From positions 1 through 16,517 of the forward strand of contig JADGJH010000583.1 of NCBI GenBank assembly GCA_027596945.1: DNA of 16,517 nt. The letters are read 5' to 3'. The position numbers and the translations under genes were made by a program. Positions 1-9,934 of the stretch are shown one piece after another; position 1 is the first letter of the stretch, and each line of letters opens with the position of its first letter. This stretch comes from Physocladia obscura (taxonomy: Eukaryota > Chytridiomycota > Chytridiomycetes > Chytridiales > Chytriomycetaceae). The notes below the pieces were generated by a model, which was not told the origin of the DNA, ran no database searches, and worked only from the letters and a program-made list of their open reading frames with translations.

Positions 1-135
1 TTTGTATCTTGCACGATTCTCAGATAGTCTTATTTGCTAATGATAAGAAATTAACTATTACTTATGGCAGCACTAAAAAATAATCTAAAAAAAAAAAAAA
101 AAAAATATAACCATTAAAAAAAAAAAAAAAAAAAT
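1..135. other. 3' flank of the PP2C gene
   Basis: Contains two A-runs of about 18 bases (88-105 and 117-134), which are T-runs directly after the phosphatase stop on the sense strand. No clear AATAAA was found. No other gene. Confidence 0.5.
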
Positions 136-3100
136 CTATCCGAAATATGCAACGAAGGCTGTAGCATCGTCATACCGAATCTGTTTTTGCCAAAACAGAT
201 TCTGCATCGCCTGCTGAATCGTCTCATGTATTATATCTCCCTTGTCCTCATCGCCGCTTAAAGTGCTCTTGCTCATCTCTCGCTCTACAAGCACACGCGC
301 AACCTGCTGCAGACGCGATTCGAGGACCGCGTTGAAATCAAAGTATGCTGGCTTTTTCGGCGGCGCGGTTGCCGTTTCGTAGTGACGGCTTTTCGTGTTA
401 TGATCCAAATCCAGGTGTGGTTTCATTGAACAGTCGGATATATCCATCTCTTCGTCCAATTTTTCCACAACTGTGGCAACAACAGCTGCGGCTTGAGAAA
501 TTTCTTCTTCTTTTATTGCTTTTGAAGACGTTGCTGGCGCTATTGCGGCTTCAGACAAGTCTTCAATGGACTTTGCAAAATGCATTTGCATTGATGAGCC
601 CTCTTGTTCTTCTTCTTTAGATAGTGATAACAGTTCATTTGTAATTTCTTCATCCAAATTTTCCTCGTCTTGCACTTCATCGTCGTCGTCATCATCATCG
701 GTAGCCATCATATCGTCAGAACGGAGGGCATTGTCAGCTGAGCTTCTCTTTTTGTTGAGCGAGTGTTCTTTGGAGGCGACGGCAGTGGATCCATTCGACG
801 ACGCATCACTAGTGGTGTCATCTCCTTCACTAGTGCTGGCTGAGACGAGATCGGAACCGGATACAACGCCAAGAACCCATTTTGCTGACGATGATCCAGC
901 AGACGGTTGGACTTGTTCCGGTTCGGCTGCAGCAGCAACGTCACCAAATTTTCCGTGTCCTCCAGCAATGCTTTCTGTTACGATGCTGGTAACAGCAGAA
1001 GCAACCGTGGCTGTAGCTGCAGCCGCAGAAACAGTTGCATCAACAACAGCCAAAGCCGGCGCGACAGCAGCAGCAGCAGCGGCGGCGGCGGCGGCCCTGG
1101 CAAGCTTTCTTGCGCGTTTCTCCTCTCGCCTACGCTCTTTTGCAGCAACCTTCCTCTCTTTCTCAGTCCGGATCCATTCCTGCTTTGCCTCGCGATACGC
1201 TTCCCATTCTTTCAAATTATCATCCCGCTCGCGTTCAACACCATCAATCGCTGCACTGACAACACTCATCACCATCACAGTGTGGCGTTCGGCGTCGCCA
1301 CTGTTGTCCATCAAGTGGTCCCAGATTCCGTCCGTGGCGAGAACCATCACGTATTCCCATGCAGTGTCGAGTTCAATGAAGCTCACGTCGGGAATCCCGT
1401 TCAGAACGGCCGGTTCAATCTTGAACAGCAGGTCTCCCATTGTGCCAGTCAAGTTCAACGTGCGACGGTGCGAGACACCGACGGATTTCACGGCGGCACT
1501 GGCGTGACGGTAGATGCGGGCGTTGGTGAGTTCGTGATACGGTTGGTCTTTGCGGACGGATGGGTGCTGCGGGTTCATTGGGATCAGGGTGTGGCTGGGA
1601 GACATGAAATGACCGCCAGACGTGTAGATACTGTATACTTTTCCGGGATGAGTCATGTTGTGGTCGACGGATGTGAAGACTGTGTTCCAATGTGGCGAGT
1701 GGCTGTCTTTGGGGCGCGAGATGAGTGTCATGCGCGAGTCACCCACATTGAGGTTCACGAGCCACGAATTGTGAACAACGACTGCAACGAGCGCACAACC
1801 GTCATCGTCAGGTCTTTCAGCCGGAATAGATCCAGAATCCACCCATGTGCGATACCGCGCGACTTGAATGGCGCCTGTTAATATTTTTTGTTATCAAGTC
1901 AGCTTTTGCTGAGATAAGGAAAATTGAATTGCTTGGAACTTTTTGCAGATAAATTTTTTTCCCGAATCACATCAATTCACTCAATCACTCTTTCTTTTCT
2001 TTCCTCACTATGCTATTACTCGATGCAATTCGGTCAATCGCTACATGGCTGAGGTAGAAAAAAATACTTACAATACTCTGCGTCAATAATCTTGAAAGCC
2101 TCACAAGCCTTCTGCTCAAACAAAGACCGGTCCATCGCAACGCCAAAATCCCAGTCGCGACTTTCCAAAATCTCACCGAGCACAGTCTTTGTCCGTGGCA
2201 CAAAAAATTTTGAAGCCAGGATCCCGCCGTGCCCATCGGCGAGAATAAACAGACGCGTTGATTCTGTGTTTGGAAGAGGATTGTATTGCTGATTGTGGAG
2301 ATTGCGTAATTGGCCGTGTAGCAGATGTTGGTCATGCGAATGACTGCTGTTGTTGTGCTGGTGGAGGTTAAAGTGGTTGGGATGGTGATGCTTGATGCTG
2401 GAGAGGGTCGGCTCGACGTCTCTGATTGATTGGGTGGACGAAAGAGTGGATTCAGTGTCTGATGAGGCAATAGATAGAGCTGAAGAGGAGGTGGACGAAA
2501 GATTTTGTTCCAGTTGCAGTCGGCTTTGGATATTGTTTTCGTCATCTTGGTCCATGAGGTCGTCAGTGATTGAGTGGAAGCCATCCGAGTTTGAAAAGGC
2601 AGCGCCACCTCCGCGCGACGAAGCAACAATATGAGAATCCACAATGGATTCATCAAGTTCCAACGAGTCAGCGTCTGAGCACGAGTTTGTCGACTCGGTG
2701 GATACGGAAAAAATTGAGCTTGTCTCACTAATAATGCCAAACTTGTTTTCGCTGTCGTCCATCATGTCTTCTGCCGCTTCTCTCGACAGTTGCGCCTTTT
2801 TCCATGTATTGTCGTACTATTATTTGTTTGATTGTAAATTTTCAAGCATTTTTTTTTGTTATCTTTAATCTCACTATCCACCCTCACACTTTGCTATCTT
2901 TAATCTCACTCCAGTTAAACTTTTTTTCCTTCTTTTCAATGCCTGCTTTTTCCACTCATCATTGGATATTTTTTTTCTATTTGAATGCTCGCTACGCTCG
3001 CATTGCACTCATGTGAAACTTCTTTTTTTTTTTTTTGTTGTATGCTAAAGTTTCGCTAAATATTTTAATCACTCAATTTTTTCGCATCTTCGCATAATTT

Positions 3101-4272
3101 TCAATTACCTCACTGGTAACAACACCGCCATCGGAAAAATGAAAACCAAACTTTACGTGGTCGGATCCAAGACCATTGGATGACCAGAGAAGACGGTCTT
3201 GCTGGGAGGGCCAGTGGATATCCTCAATCTGGTTGTGGATGGGGATACGTACAAACTCAGTGGTGACAAGATTGGAGGCATTGGGGTGGGGGGAGGCAGA
3301 GAGCATGTTCCTGTAGCCGAGTTCAGATTTTACGGCCCAGGCGATATTGTGAAATTGTTTATGAGGCAGAGACTTTTGAGCGGGTGAGACCGAGAGCAAG
3401 CGGGGGGGCTGGTGGTCGAGCGAGTCGACAAAGAGCGAGTCGTTGTCCTGGTCAAAGTCTTGGGAACCGTTGCTGTTGTTGTTGTTGTTGTTGTTGCGTG
3501 CGGCATTGAGGGTGAGCGCCGAGTTTGGATGGGTGAGGGAGCGGCTGATGTCTTTTGTTGCTTGCAGGGCTGGTTGGTGGGCTGCAGTTTGCGGAATGCT
3601 TTGCTGGGTGTCGGTGTCGATTGGCCGGTTAGTCAGGGTGGCGTCTTTGTTGACGAGGGAGGTGTCGAGGAAAGGCTGCGCCGACTGTGCAGCTTGCTGG
3701 GGGGCAGCCTGAACGACGGCGGGGGCGGCTGAGGCGACTGGGGTGGCAGACAGCGAGTGCCGCAGCGACGACGAGCGCGAGGCAAAGCCGAGGTTCGAGA
3801 GAAACGAGCCAATGACGGACGCCGGCCGCTTGAGCGTCGGTGCCGCCGCCTGCGTCTCGCCGGGCACGTCGGGCGGCAGCACGGACCAGTTGAGCTTGCG
3901 GCGCAGCAACGAGGCCGGCGGCGCTGTTTGCTGGTGCGCGCCGTGGTGGTGGTGCAACTGGCTGCTGGGCGCCGGCGCCGTGATTGTTGCCGGCGTCGTG
4001 CCCTTGACGGCCGCGCCCTTGGGCCGCGCATCCCGCGGGTCGCGCGTCTCCCGCGGCTCCCGCGCGTCGGCCGCCGCGCCGACGAGCCCGACGCCGAGCC
4101 CCGACAGCGCCGCCAGCTCCTGCGCCGCCGAGCGTCTGCCCGCCGCACCCGCACCACCCGCACCCGCCACACTCGGCGCCCCTGTCGTCGTCCCGCCTTC
4201 CACGCGGTCGTGTCCCTGGCCGTGTCCGTGTCCGTGTCCGTGTCCTTGTTGGCCGTGTCCTTGCTTGTTCAT
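136..4272 (-). CDS. PP2C-family Ser/Thr protein phosphatase, three exons, about 1215 aa
   Basis: PP2C enzymes are metal-dependent phosphatases that remove phosphate from Ser/Thr. My model joins 4272-3109, 2816-2072 and 1874-136 (ATG at 4272, TAG at 138-136). Visible PP2C motifs: LADGHGG near residues 580-586, NVGDSR near 679-684, a GTMGDLLFK segment near 782-790 (the usual RxxGD..K region), LATDGIWD near 815-822, and a C-terminal DDATAFVAYF near 1205-1214 matching the DNxT metal-ligand motif. The domain may begin in exon 1 near AWAVKSELGYRN, but no clear MED motif is present. Residues 1-300 are low complexity (Gly-His repeat, Ala/Arg-rich, Asn7). A Ser/His-rich stretch separates the presumed domain start from DGHGG. 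A roughly 300-aa insertion (Lys/Arg/Glu helix, poly-Ala, Asp8, acidic) splits DGIWD from DDAT. The second junction (T|GC = Cys) is strong. The first is inferred from matching phase 0 and from coding sequence upstream of the ATG at 2765; the alternative is two separate genes. Confidence 0.85.
1066..1095. repeat. GCN-type triplet repeat (poly-Ala)
   Basis: CAG/CGG-type triplets on the plus strand encode an uninterrupted Ala run in the large insertion of the phosphatase. A mixed codon set (GCT, GCC) suggests the tract is kept at protein level or is an old expansion. Confidence 0.85.
1875..2071 (-). other. Intron 2 of the PP2C gene
   Basis: On the minus strand the donor is GTAAGT right after ...GAGTATT, and the acceptor is TTAACAG before GCGCCATT. 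CTGAC, a good fungal branch-point motif, lies about 30 bases before the acceptor. Splicing is phase 1 and makes a Cys codon (T|GC), joining the DGHGG half of the phosphatase domain to the GDSR half. Length 197 bp. Without splicing the frame ends 12 codons later. Confidence 0.85.
2817..3108 (-). other. Proposed intron 1 of the PP2C gene
   Basis: The donor GAG|GTAATT ends exon 1 in phase 0. The acceptor AATAATAG|TAC opens the next exon in phase 0, and its TAG is itself an in-frame stop just outside the exon. The 17 codons from here to the ATG at 2765 (YDNTWKKAQLSREAAED) look coding. At 292 bp it is long beside the 49-bp introns of the neighbouring gene, and no perfect branch point was seen. If the join is wrong, this is a short intergenic space between two genes. 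Confidence 0.6.
2860..2910. repeat. 16-bp direct repeat pair
   Basis: The sequence tatctttaatctcact occurs exactly at 2860-2875 and 2895-2910, 35 bp apart, inside the proposed first PP2C intron. It may be a small duplication. No function is evident. Confidence 0.8.
3475..3495. repeat. (GTT)7 microsatellite encoding Asn7
   Basis: Seven perfect GTT units on the plus strand read as AAC codons on the minus strand, giving an Asn run in the disordered N-terminal half of the phosphatase. Pure repeats of this kind are often length-polymorphic. Confidence 0.9.
4221..4245. repeat. Hexamer repeat encoding a Gly-His run
   Basis: Four tandem copies of cgtgtc, with looser copies on both sides, encode alternating Gly and His close to the N-terminus of the PP2C protein, just after the ATG at 4272. 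A metal-binding role for a His-rich tail is possible but unproven. Confidence 0.85.
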
Positions 4273-4284
4273 GAATCGCTGACA

Positions 4285-4345
4285 CTGATTCACGTTCGTT
4301 CGATTCGTCGAAATTTTGAAATGGGAGATGTGACCGCAAACTCAC
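4285..4345 (-). other. Possible 5' leader intron of the PP2C gene
   Basis: Reading the minus strand, GCG|GTGAGT at 4345 is a strong donor and AATCAG ending at 4285 (or TGTCAG ending at 4279) a possible acceptor, giving a 61- or 67-bp intron just upstream of the start codon. Neither acceptor keeps the upstream frame (ATG near 4436) in phase with the phosphatase, so I take the intron as non-coding leader. Confidence 0.35.
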
Positions 4346-5259
4346 CGCCAGCTTGGAAATGAAAATGAGGGTTGTGCCTCAAACTGTCATCTCTCGTCTG
4401 GACGCATCTCGCTTCTGCCAACACAATCTTGAGCATCCCTTGCGATTCAATACATGTTACCGATTATTTTTTTTCGAAATATATTTATATCTTTTTTTCT
4501 CTCTCAATCCCATTCCCACCCACTTTTACTTTACTCAACTCTTTAACACTCTGCAGACTCTGTTAGATTCTTTCCCATCTCCTTCTTACCGTTTCGCCGA
4601 CGTTGCCACCTTCCCAGTCTTGGCTTGTTTTTTCTTTTTTGTCTATTTTTCAACTTCGGCGCCTATTTGTGCCCCCCCAACAAGAACCACAGTGACAGTG
4701 TGTCATCATGAATGAATAGTGCTCGTTAACGAAACAAATAATAGTAATATTAGTAGCATGAAAGAATAGGAAGAAACAAGCAGCAGCACAAGTTAATAAA
4801 AACAAATAAAATTATGTGGCGGCGAAAGAGTAACGGATAATAACTGAAATTAATTATCAAGCCAGACGTTATGGAACAAAAAAAAAAGTTTAAAAAAATT
4901 ACAAGAAGCAAAAACAATAGTTATGAGAATTTTAAGAATTAAATGAATTTAATATTTCAGAAAATTTTGGAACAATAGCTTTTTTAATTTTTTTTTTTTG
5001 TTTCAGGAAAACAAAATACAAAATTTTTCTGTAACTCGCTTCGTATAGCACAATAGTAACTAGAAATTTCAGGAATCAGAGATCAGATAATAAAGTATTC
5101 CTTTATACAACCTTGCTGCTGCATAAACTAAGCAGATGCCATTAAAAATTTTCACATCTCCCTCGAATCACCAAAAAATCTTCATTCTTTTTGGGTGAAT
5201 ACCAGCCAGGTGGCATGAAAGCAGGGGAAAATCTGTAAACTGACCCCACAACATTTACC
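4346..5259. other. Intergenic region, PP2C 5' flank
   Basis: No convincing gene. From 4460 to 4680 the plus strand is pyrimidine-rich (purine-rich on the sense strand of the phosphatase), a plausible promoter/leader tract. From 4730 the sequence becomes AT-rich with A-rich and T-rich runs. The plus-strand frame at 4353-4715 follows the pyrimidine tract and has no recognisable protein. Confidence 0.6.
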
Positions 5260-5469
5260 TCAAATAATTGAGACTCGCCTCAGGAAATCAATGTGAAAAT
5301 AGATCCAGAATGAGCTTGGGAAATTTCTCCATTTATGATTGTGTATGGTAAGGATTTTTAGCAGAATTCTCCTGTCTTTTACTATAGATTTACATTTCTC
5401 CAAATCTTCCATTGCAAAAAATTCAAAACAGTCTTTAAAATAAATCTTGCCATTTTCCTCCCCATACAA
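5260..5469 (-). other. Short AT-rich reading frame, unrecognised
   Basis: An open frame of about 69 codons without an ATG at its 5' end (it begins at a TTG; the first ATG is internal, at AMEDLEKCKS). The predicted peptide is Lys/Phe-rich and resembles nothing I know. It may be an exon of the same relic as the frame at 5501-5908, which is in another phase, or chance. Confidence 0.15.
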
Positions 5470-5500
5470 AACCTTAATTGTATTAATACACAGCTTCCAC

Positions 5501-5908
5501 TTAATGATGGAAAGGCAAGTCCATTGTTTTCATTTCTTTACTTTTTAAGCAAATTGAGTGATTCCATTTTTGAATCTTTTTACACCTTAACAAGATTTTA
5601 TATATGAATAAACATATTTGTTGTAACAGAGTGATAAATGTTGAATCCTGCGAAAGTGGATTCACTTGAACTTGTATAATCGGATTCAAATGAGATTCAC
5701 TTTTGTTACTTGAACTGGTGCCATTATTTGCTGCCACTTGCGGTGGTGCTACTCCTTCCTCTGGCAGATTTGCAAAAACTAATTTGACTAAACTAGCAAC
5801 TAGAGTTTCATCTTTTAACAGTAGGTTTGAGATTTTGATCCTTTGATAAAAGTTACAGAATGGTAGCGTGATGGTTTTACAGTACTCTATTTCGCAGCCA
5901 CATAACAA
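5501..5908 (-). other. Possible gene fragment downstream of the kinase
   Basis: An open frame of about 135 codons, long for such AT-rich DNA, beginning at TTG rather than ATG. The middle (LLLKDETLVASLVKLVFANL, then PPQVAANNGTSSSNKSES) has a coding-like mixture of an amphipathic helix and a Ser/Asn linker; the C-terminal end is Lys-rich. It starts about 40 bp beyond the stop of the kinase gene on the same strand. It could be an exon, a decayed paralogue fragment or chance. No family recognised. Confidence 0.25.
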
Positions 5909-5941
5909 TAGGTGTGATCAAACAATTTTTTGCAATTGGAA

Positions 5942-5947
5942 TTTATT
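5942..5947 (-). terminator. AATAAA polyadenylation-type signal of the kinase gene
   Basis: On the minus strand the kinase stop codon TAA (5948-5946) overlaps AATAAA. The hexamer thus begins inside the coding sequence, so if used the 3' UTR would be very short. Confidence 0.4.
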
Positions 5948-8605
5948 ATGCTGCCTTCAAAAACAATAAATCAACAGCAGCCCTTTGCACATCCACGTCA
6001 AACTCCCCAATCTGCTCTCCATCCCCCACTTGATCCAAAACACTTAATATCCCAATCGCATCTAGTTTCCGGCCATCCAAATACCGCTTCGAACCCTCAA
6101 TCCTCATTTTGCCCCACTTGTTGTTTGACACTAAAACACCGTTGAACCCAGTCACTGTTGCCTTTACACTCCCTCGCACCGAGCGAAGGACGGTTTTAGA
6201 ACATTCAATTGGGTGTAACGATAGATTCACAACAGCGTATTCGTTCATGACCATGAGTTTTTGGTATTTTCGAACCGTACCTGATATGCGTGCGGATTTA
6301 TTGCTTTTGAAAATAAAGTGGTTAACAGATGCTGAAGGACCGTCCCATCTGACAGTGTATGAGTCTCCTGAACATTGGAACATGTCGAAGAGGTTCGGTC
6401 GGTTTGGGAGCGTAATAGTGACTTTGGCTGTGATGGTTAAACTGAGGAATTTGGCGGAGAGGTCTGGCGTTGAAGGAAGTCGGATGGATATATATGTTGT
6501 GGAAAAGTCTTGTTCAAATACAATGCGGTGGCCTTGTGGACCAATCTTTCCGTGAATAAATTCATAGTCGATTCGAGGGAGGACGGTATCTTGTGGTTCT
6601 GGTGAGTCGTTTGTGAGAACTGTAACATCGATTGTTCCATTGCCTTCGTATGAAAAGAAAATTTGGGAGAGGGGATTGAATTCGTAAGTTGCTTGTTTTG
6701 CTGTGAGGATTTTAATAGTGTTACGGGATCTGGCTGAAAAGGTGGAAGCTTTGGAGCCTGCATTATTTGATTGAGGTGTGGTATTATCGGCGTCTGATTT
6801 GTTATCGATTTCAGGGGTAGAAGCAGTGACAGGTAAAGGAATAGAGTCTGCTATATAGTTGTCTTTGACAGATATATTTTCAAGAGACTGTCTGAGAATC
6901 TGTTGGTTGAGTTCCACATCAATATCGTTGGCCTGCGCCAATTCGAGAATATTCTTGAGCATTTCGGCCATGGTAGAGAATGACGGTCGCAACATTGGGT
7001 TTGGAGACCAAGCCTGTTCCATCATCTTGAACAATAGTTTCGCCGTTCGTGAGTAAGTCGTTGACGCAGATTCTTCAGGAAACTCTGGACGAATATGAGA
7101 TTGAACCACATGTTGATAAATCAATCCATCAGGCGTGTCTGCGAAAAAGCATAAGAAGAAAACAGAGGCAAAATAAACAAAACAAACCAGTCAATGGAAT
7201 TTCTCCTTCACTCAAAATCTCATAACATGTCATGGCGAACGCGTACGAATCAACAGGAGGAACCAATTTCCCTCCCTGAAGTCTCTCGGGCGCCATCCAC
7301 CTCAAAGTTCCTCCAAAATTACCTGCCCCAGTAGTGGTGGTTGTGCGAGAAGTTGCATACTGTTTCAACGAAGCGAACCCGAAATCCGCAACATAAGCGT
7401 TACAATGATCATCCACCAACACATTCACAGCTTTAATGTCTCCATGAACAACACCCTTTGCATGCAAATATTGAACACCCAAACTGACTTCGTACAGCAA
7501 CTTGATTCCCTGTTCCTCCAACTTTTTAAACCCAAACTCGCGTGTACACCAATCCAAATACTGCAAACTATGTCCACGTTGCATGAATGGAGAAACCATG
7601 AACGGGCGTTCGGCAGACGTGCATGCGCCAAAAAGGGGAAGAATGTTGGGATGACGTAACGGGTGCCATGTTTTGACTTCCCGCAAAAAATCTCGTTGGA
7701 GTTTTGCTGTTTCGAGGCGCATGTGGAGGCGTTTGATGGCTATGGAGGTGTGTCCTAGCCACGTTCCTTGAAGAACTTCGCCGAATCCTCCGACGTTGAT
7801 GACAGGGCCGAGTTGGATTTCCCAGGATGTGAGGACCCAATCGGGGGTAGTTGTTGGGGGAGGCTCTTGGTGTGGATTCGCCGCTGCTGTGGCCCGACGG
7901 AGGGATACGAGGGCCTTTTCAGCAAAGATGCGATGTAAGCTTTTCTCGAGAGATGTGTCAATGTATGTTGCGAGGTGTTTTTGGAGAGCATCTATTGCTT
8001 CTAGGTGCTCTACTTGTTTGAGCTCGAGTGCATTGAGAATCTTTACAGGGTGGATTAGAAATTCGTGGGTCGCGGAGATCAGTGATACAATAAGTATATC
8101 TACCTTGTAATCATTGTCAACAAGATGCTGAAGAGTTTGGTTCAAATCATCCATGTCAAACTGCCTATCCTCCCTGTCTTCTTGGGCCCATACTTTTGAA
8201 TCCACTTGAATGACGAGAGAAAGATCTTGTGATAGTGCGGTCAAGTCCTCGGAAAGAAGCATAACTTTAGCGGCAATCAGATCCTTATTGACAATGGAAT
8301 GCATCAACTGTTGCCAAATTATCAGTAATGAGAGAGTTTCAGTAAATAAATCGCACGTTTGAATCGGCCAAGTTCTTTGCGCATTCTTTGAAGTTGACCA
8401 GCCACGCGTTGAAGGAGTCGATCTGAGTAGGCAGCAAGGCAGCAGAGTTTGGATGGAGTTGCAGCAAGAACGAGTCCGCGGTGGTCAAGAGCACGCGCGC
8501 CCTATCGACGAGGCGCCTGAGTTGGTGGATGTGCGACTTCGATTGCGGCAGCAGCGCTGCGGCATCGTCGAGGAGTGCCAGCGAAAGCACCAATGTTTCG
8601 TGCAT
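5946..8605 (-). CDS. TKL-type protein kinase with N-terminal helical bundle and C-terminal beta domain, 853 aa
   Basis: Exons 8605-8357, 8307-7188 and 7138-5946. The ATG at 8605 is preceded directly by an in-frame TAA. Residues 1-225 are predicted long amphipathic helices, patterned like the MLKL-type N-terminal four-helix domain. The kinase domain spans about 244-525: glycine loop GGFGEV (256-261), AIK lysine (K275), alpha-C Glu in FLREVK (E293), catalytic HGDIKAVN (371-378; Gly replaces Arg of HRD), DFG (391-393), a Thr-rich activation loop, APE (422-424), and an Arg in MLRPSF (about 507). All catalytic residues needed for activity are present. After a Ser/Asn linker, 605-853 is beta-rich with a repetitive Gly pattern near the end (VRGSVKATVTGFNG), faintly like adhesin-type DUF4097 repeats. 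No transmembrane segment or signal peptide. Substrate unknown. Confidence 0.93.
7139..7187 (-). other. Intron 2 of the kinase gene (49 bp)
   Basis: ACTG|GTTTGT donor and TTTTTCGCAG|ACACG acceptor. Splicing in phase 1 gives a GAC codon and restores the kinase sequence EIPLT-DTPDG-LIYQHV, which fits the conserved end of kinase subdomain X. Unspliced, the frame runs into a Phe/Leu/Cys-rich tail typical of intron readthrough. Confidence 0.92.
8308..8356 (-). other. Intron 1 of the kinase gene (49 bp)
   Basis: TTCAAAC|GTGCGA donor (weak), ACTGAT branch-like motif about 18 bases before the GGCAACAG|TTGATG acceptor. Phase 0. Splicing joins two amphipathic helical segments (AKNLADSN-LMHSIVNKDL) without a break in the heptad-like pattern. 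Confidence 0.8.
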
Positions 8606-9633
8606 CTTTTCTTACCAAGAAATGCAAACAACATTGAAATGATAGTTACCAAAAATATGTTATTGGTGGACATATTGAATTGTTGGGAAACATTTTCCAT
8701 GGGTTTGGAAGAGGAAGTGAAGGAAGCAGATTTTCTGCATGAAAATTTGCAGATTTTTGAACCATACAAAAAAATAATGTTCCTTTCAAGAAAAAGCAAA
8801 ACAAGCGTGTGGATTTTTTAAATTATTATTTAAGTCTGCGCAATTGAATGCAATACCAGTCATAGGGCTTTCTGAAAATTAAGACAATTGCAGTAAAATT
8901 GCTGTGAATAGCTGGGGAACAGACGTAAGGTTCCGGTACGTTTAAGAAAATGGTATAATGTTTTGCTGATAGCTATAGCGGCTTGAGTCAAATAATTCAA
9001 AACTAAGTATCTCAGAACTAAATGACAAGAGTTTGGGATAGTAGTATGGGGTTTTGTTGAGTTTGAAGTTTAATACTTAAGATATAACTTTGTTTTTATT
9101 TTATAGGACCAATAATAAAGAAAAGAAAAGAGTTGAGTTAAAGCAGTTTTTGAAGTGAAAAGAAAAGAAAAGAAAAAGAATAAAAGACGCTTAGAAAAAA
9201 AATGGTTGGAAAGCGGTTGGAAATCGCTTGAATTGTTTTTGAGTTCTTGAAGTTAATAGAAGGCTTGAGAAATTTCTAGAAAATTCTTTGAGAAAAATTA
9301 GATTAGCAATCTCATTTATAGCAACAATTAAACTCATAGTGTTTCTATATTATTTTAAGTCATTAATTACTTAATATCTTTTAACAAGAAATAGCAAACA
9401 GCAACATTAATGGAATTGATGACTTTCAGAAAATCACCCATTCAAAGGAAATGATAATATTGCTGAAATCTATGAAATATCCAATTTTGAATCCAATTTT
9501 TTAATCAGTGGAATTCAAAATGCAATTCAATGTTTTCATTGTTGGCACAGTCAACTTTAGGATATTAATAACACTATTAAGCTATGTATTGACTAAACAG
9601 AACAGTGACTTGTCTAAAGTCAACACAAACTAA
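8606..9633. other. Intergenic region upstream of the kinase
   Basis: The sense strand just upstream of the kinase ATG is pyrimidine-rich (8700-8740), consistent with a fungal promoter/leader. On the opposite strand an ATG at 8639 opens a 60-codon frame to 8821 (Glu/Lys-rich, MGLEEEVKEADFLHENL segment) that could be a tiny divergent gene but is more likely chance. From 8822 on the DNA is AT-rich; I see no gene. Confidence 0.5.
9155..9182. repeat. (AAAAG)n-type simple repeat
   Basis: Several tandem gaaaa units (gaaaagaaaagaaaag...) lie in AT-rich non-coding DNA, with looser copies from 9118. Strand-biased purine-rich tract; no coding. Confidence 0.75.
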
Positions 9634-9846
9634 GTGAGGGAATCAACTGCAATTCACCATAAGATTAATTATTTTGAAAAAAAAGAGAAAAGAGCAAAAC
9701 ATAAAGATGCCTTTATACTGGCAAATTTCAAATCCAGAAGTTTTTCAAAAAACAAAATGGAAGAAAGAAACTACGCAAAAAATGCTATAAAGAAGGCTTG
9801 GGGTTTAGTTTTAGTGTACAATTTTAACAAACAAAAACTCTCTTAG
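9634..9846 (+). other. Lys-rich reading frame, unrecognised
   Basis: About 70 codons opening with GTG, very Lys/Asn-rich (FEKKEKRAKHKDAF, MEERNYAKNAIKKAW). The only ATG is in the middle. AT-rich composition alone can give such frames. I could not match it to a family. Confidence 0.12.
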
Positions 9847-9934
9847 CTTTCAAATTTAAAGTCTACTATCAAGCTTCTGATAAACCTACCAGAATTTAAA
9901 CATGTAGCTATCCAAGATCAATACACTTTCTGGT

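Noticed and set aside
88..134. Two long A-runs as a processed-retroposon tail
   Set aside because: No gene body on the plus strand precedes them and no target-site duplication is seen; they are T-runs in the 3' flank of the minus-strand gene.
566..1881. Two long plus-strand frames opposite the phosphatase
   Set aside because: They are antisense shadows of the PP2C exon: Ser/Ala/His repeats mirror the low-complexity coding on the minus strand and no domain is visible.
2765..2805. Upstream ORF (ATG at 2805) overlapping the apparent phosphatase start at 2765
   Set aside because: With the proposed splice this stretch is internal coding sequence, so an upstream ORF has no meaning there.
3629..4362. 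Several long Arg/Ala/Pro-rich frames on both strands
   Set aside because: The GC-rich low-complexity exon 1 of the phosphatase leaves all frames open; only the frame joining the DGHGG exon has sensible composition changes and a phase match.
6000..6150. tRNA-like ttcgaaccc motif near 6090
   Set aside because: It lies inside the kinase coding sequence and no cloverleaf arms surround it.
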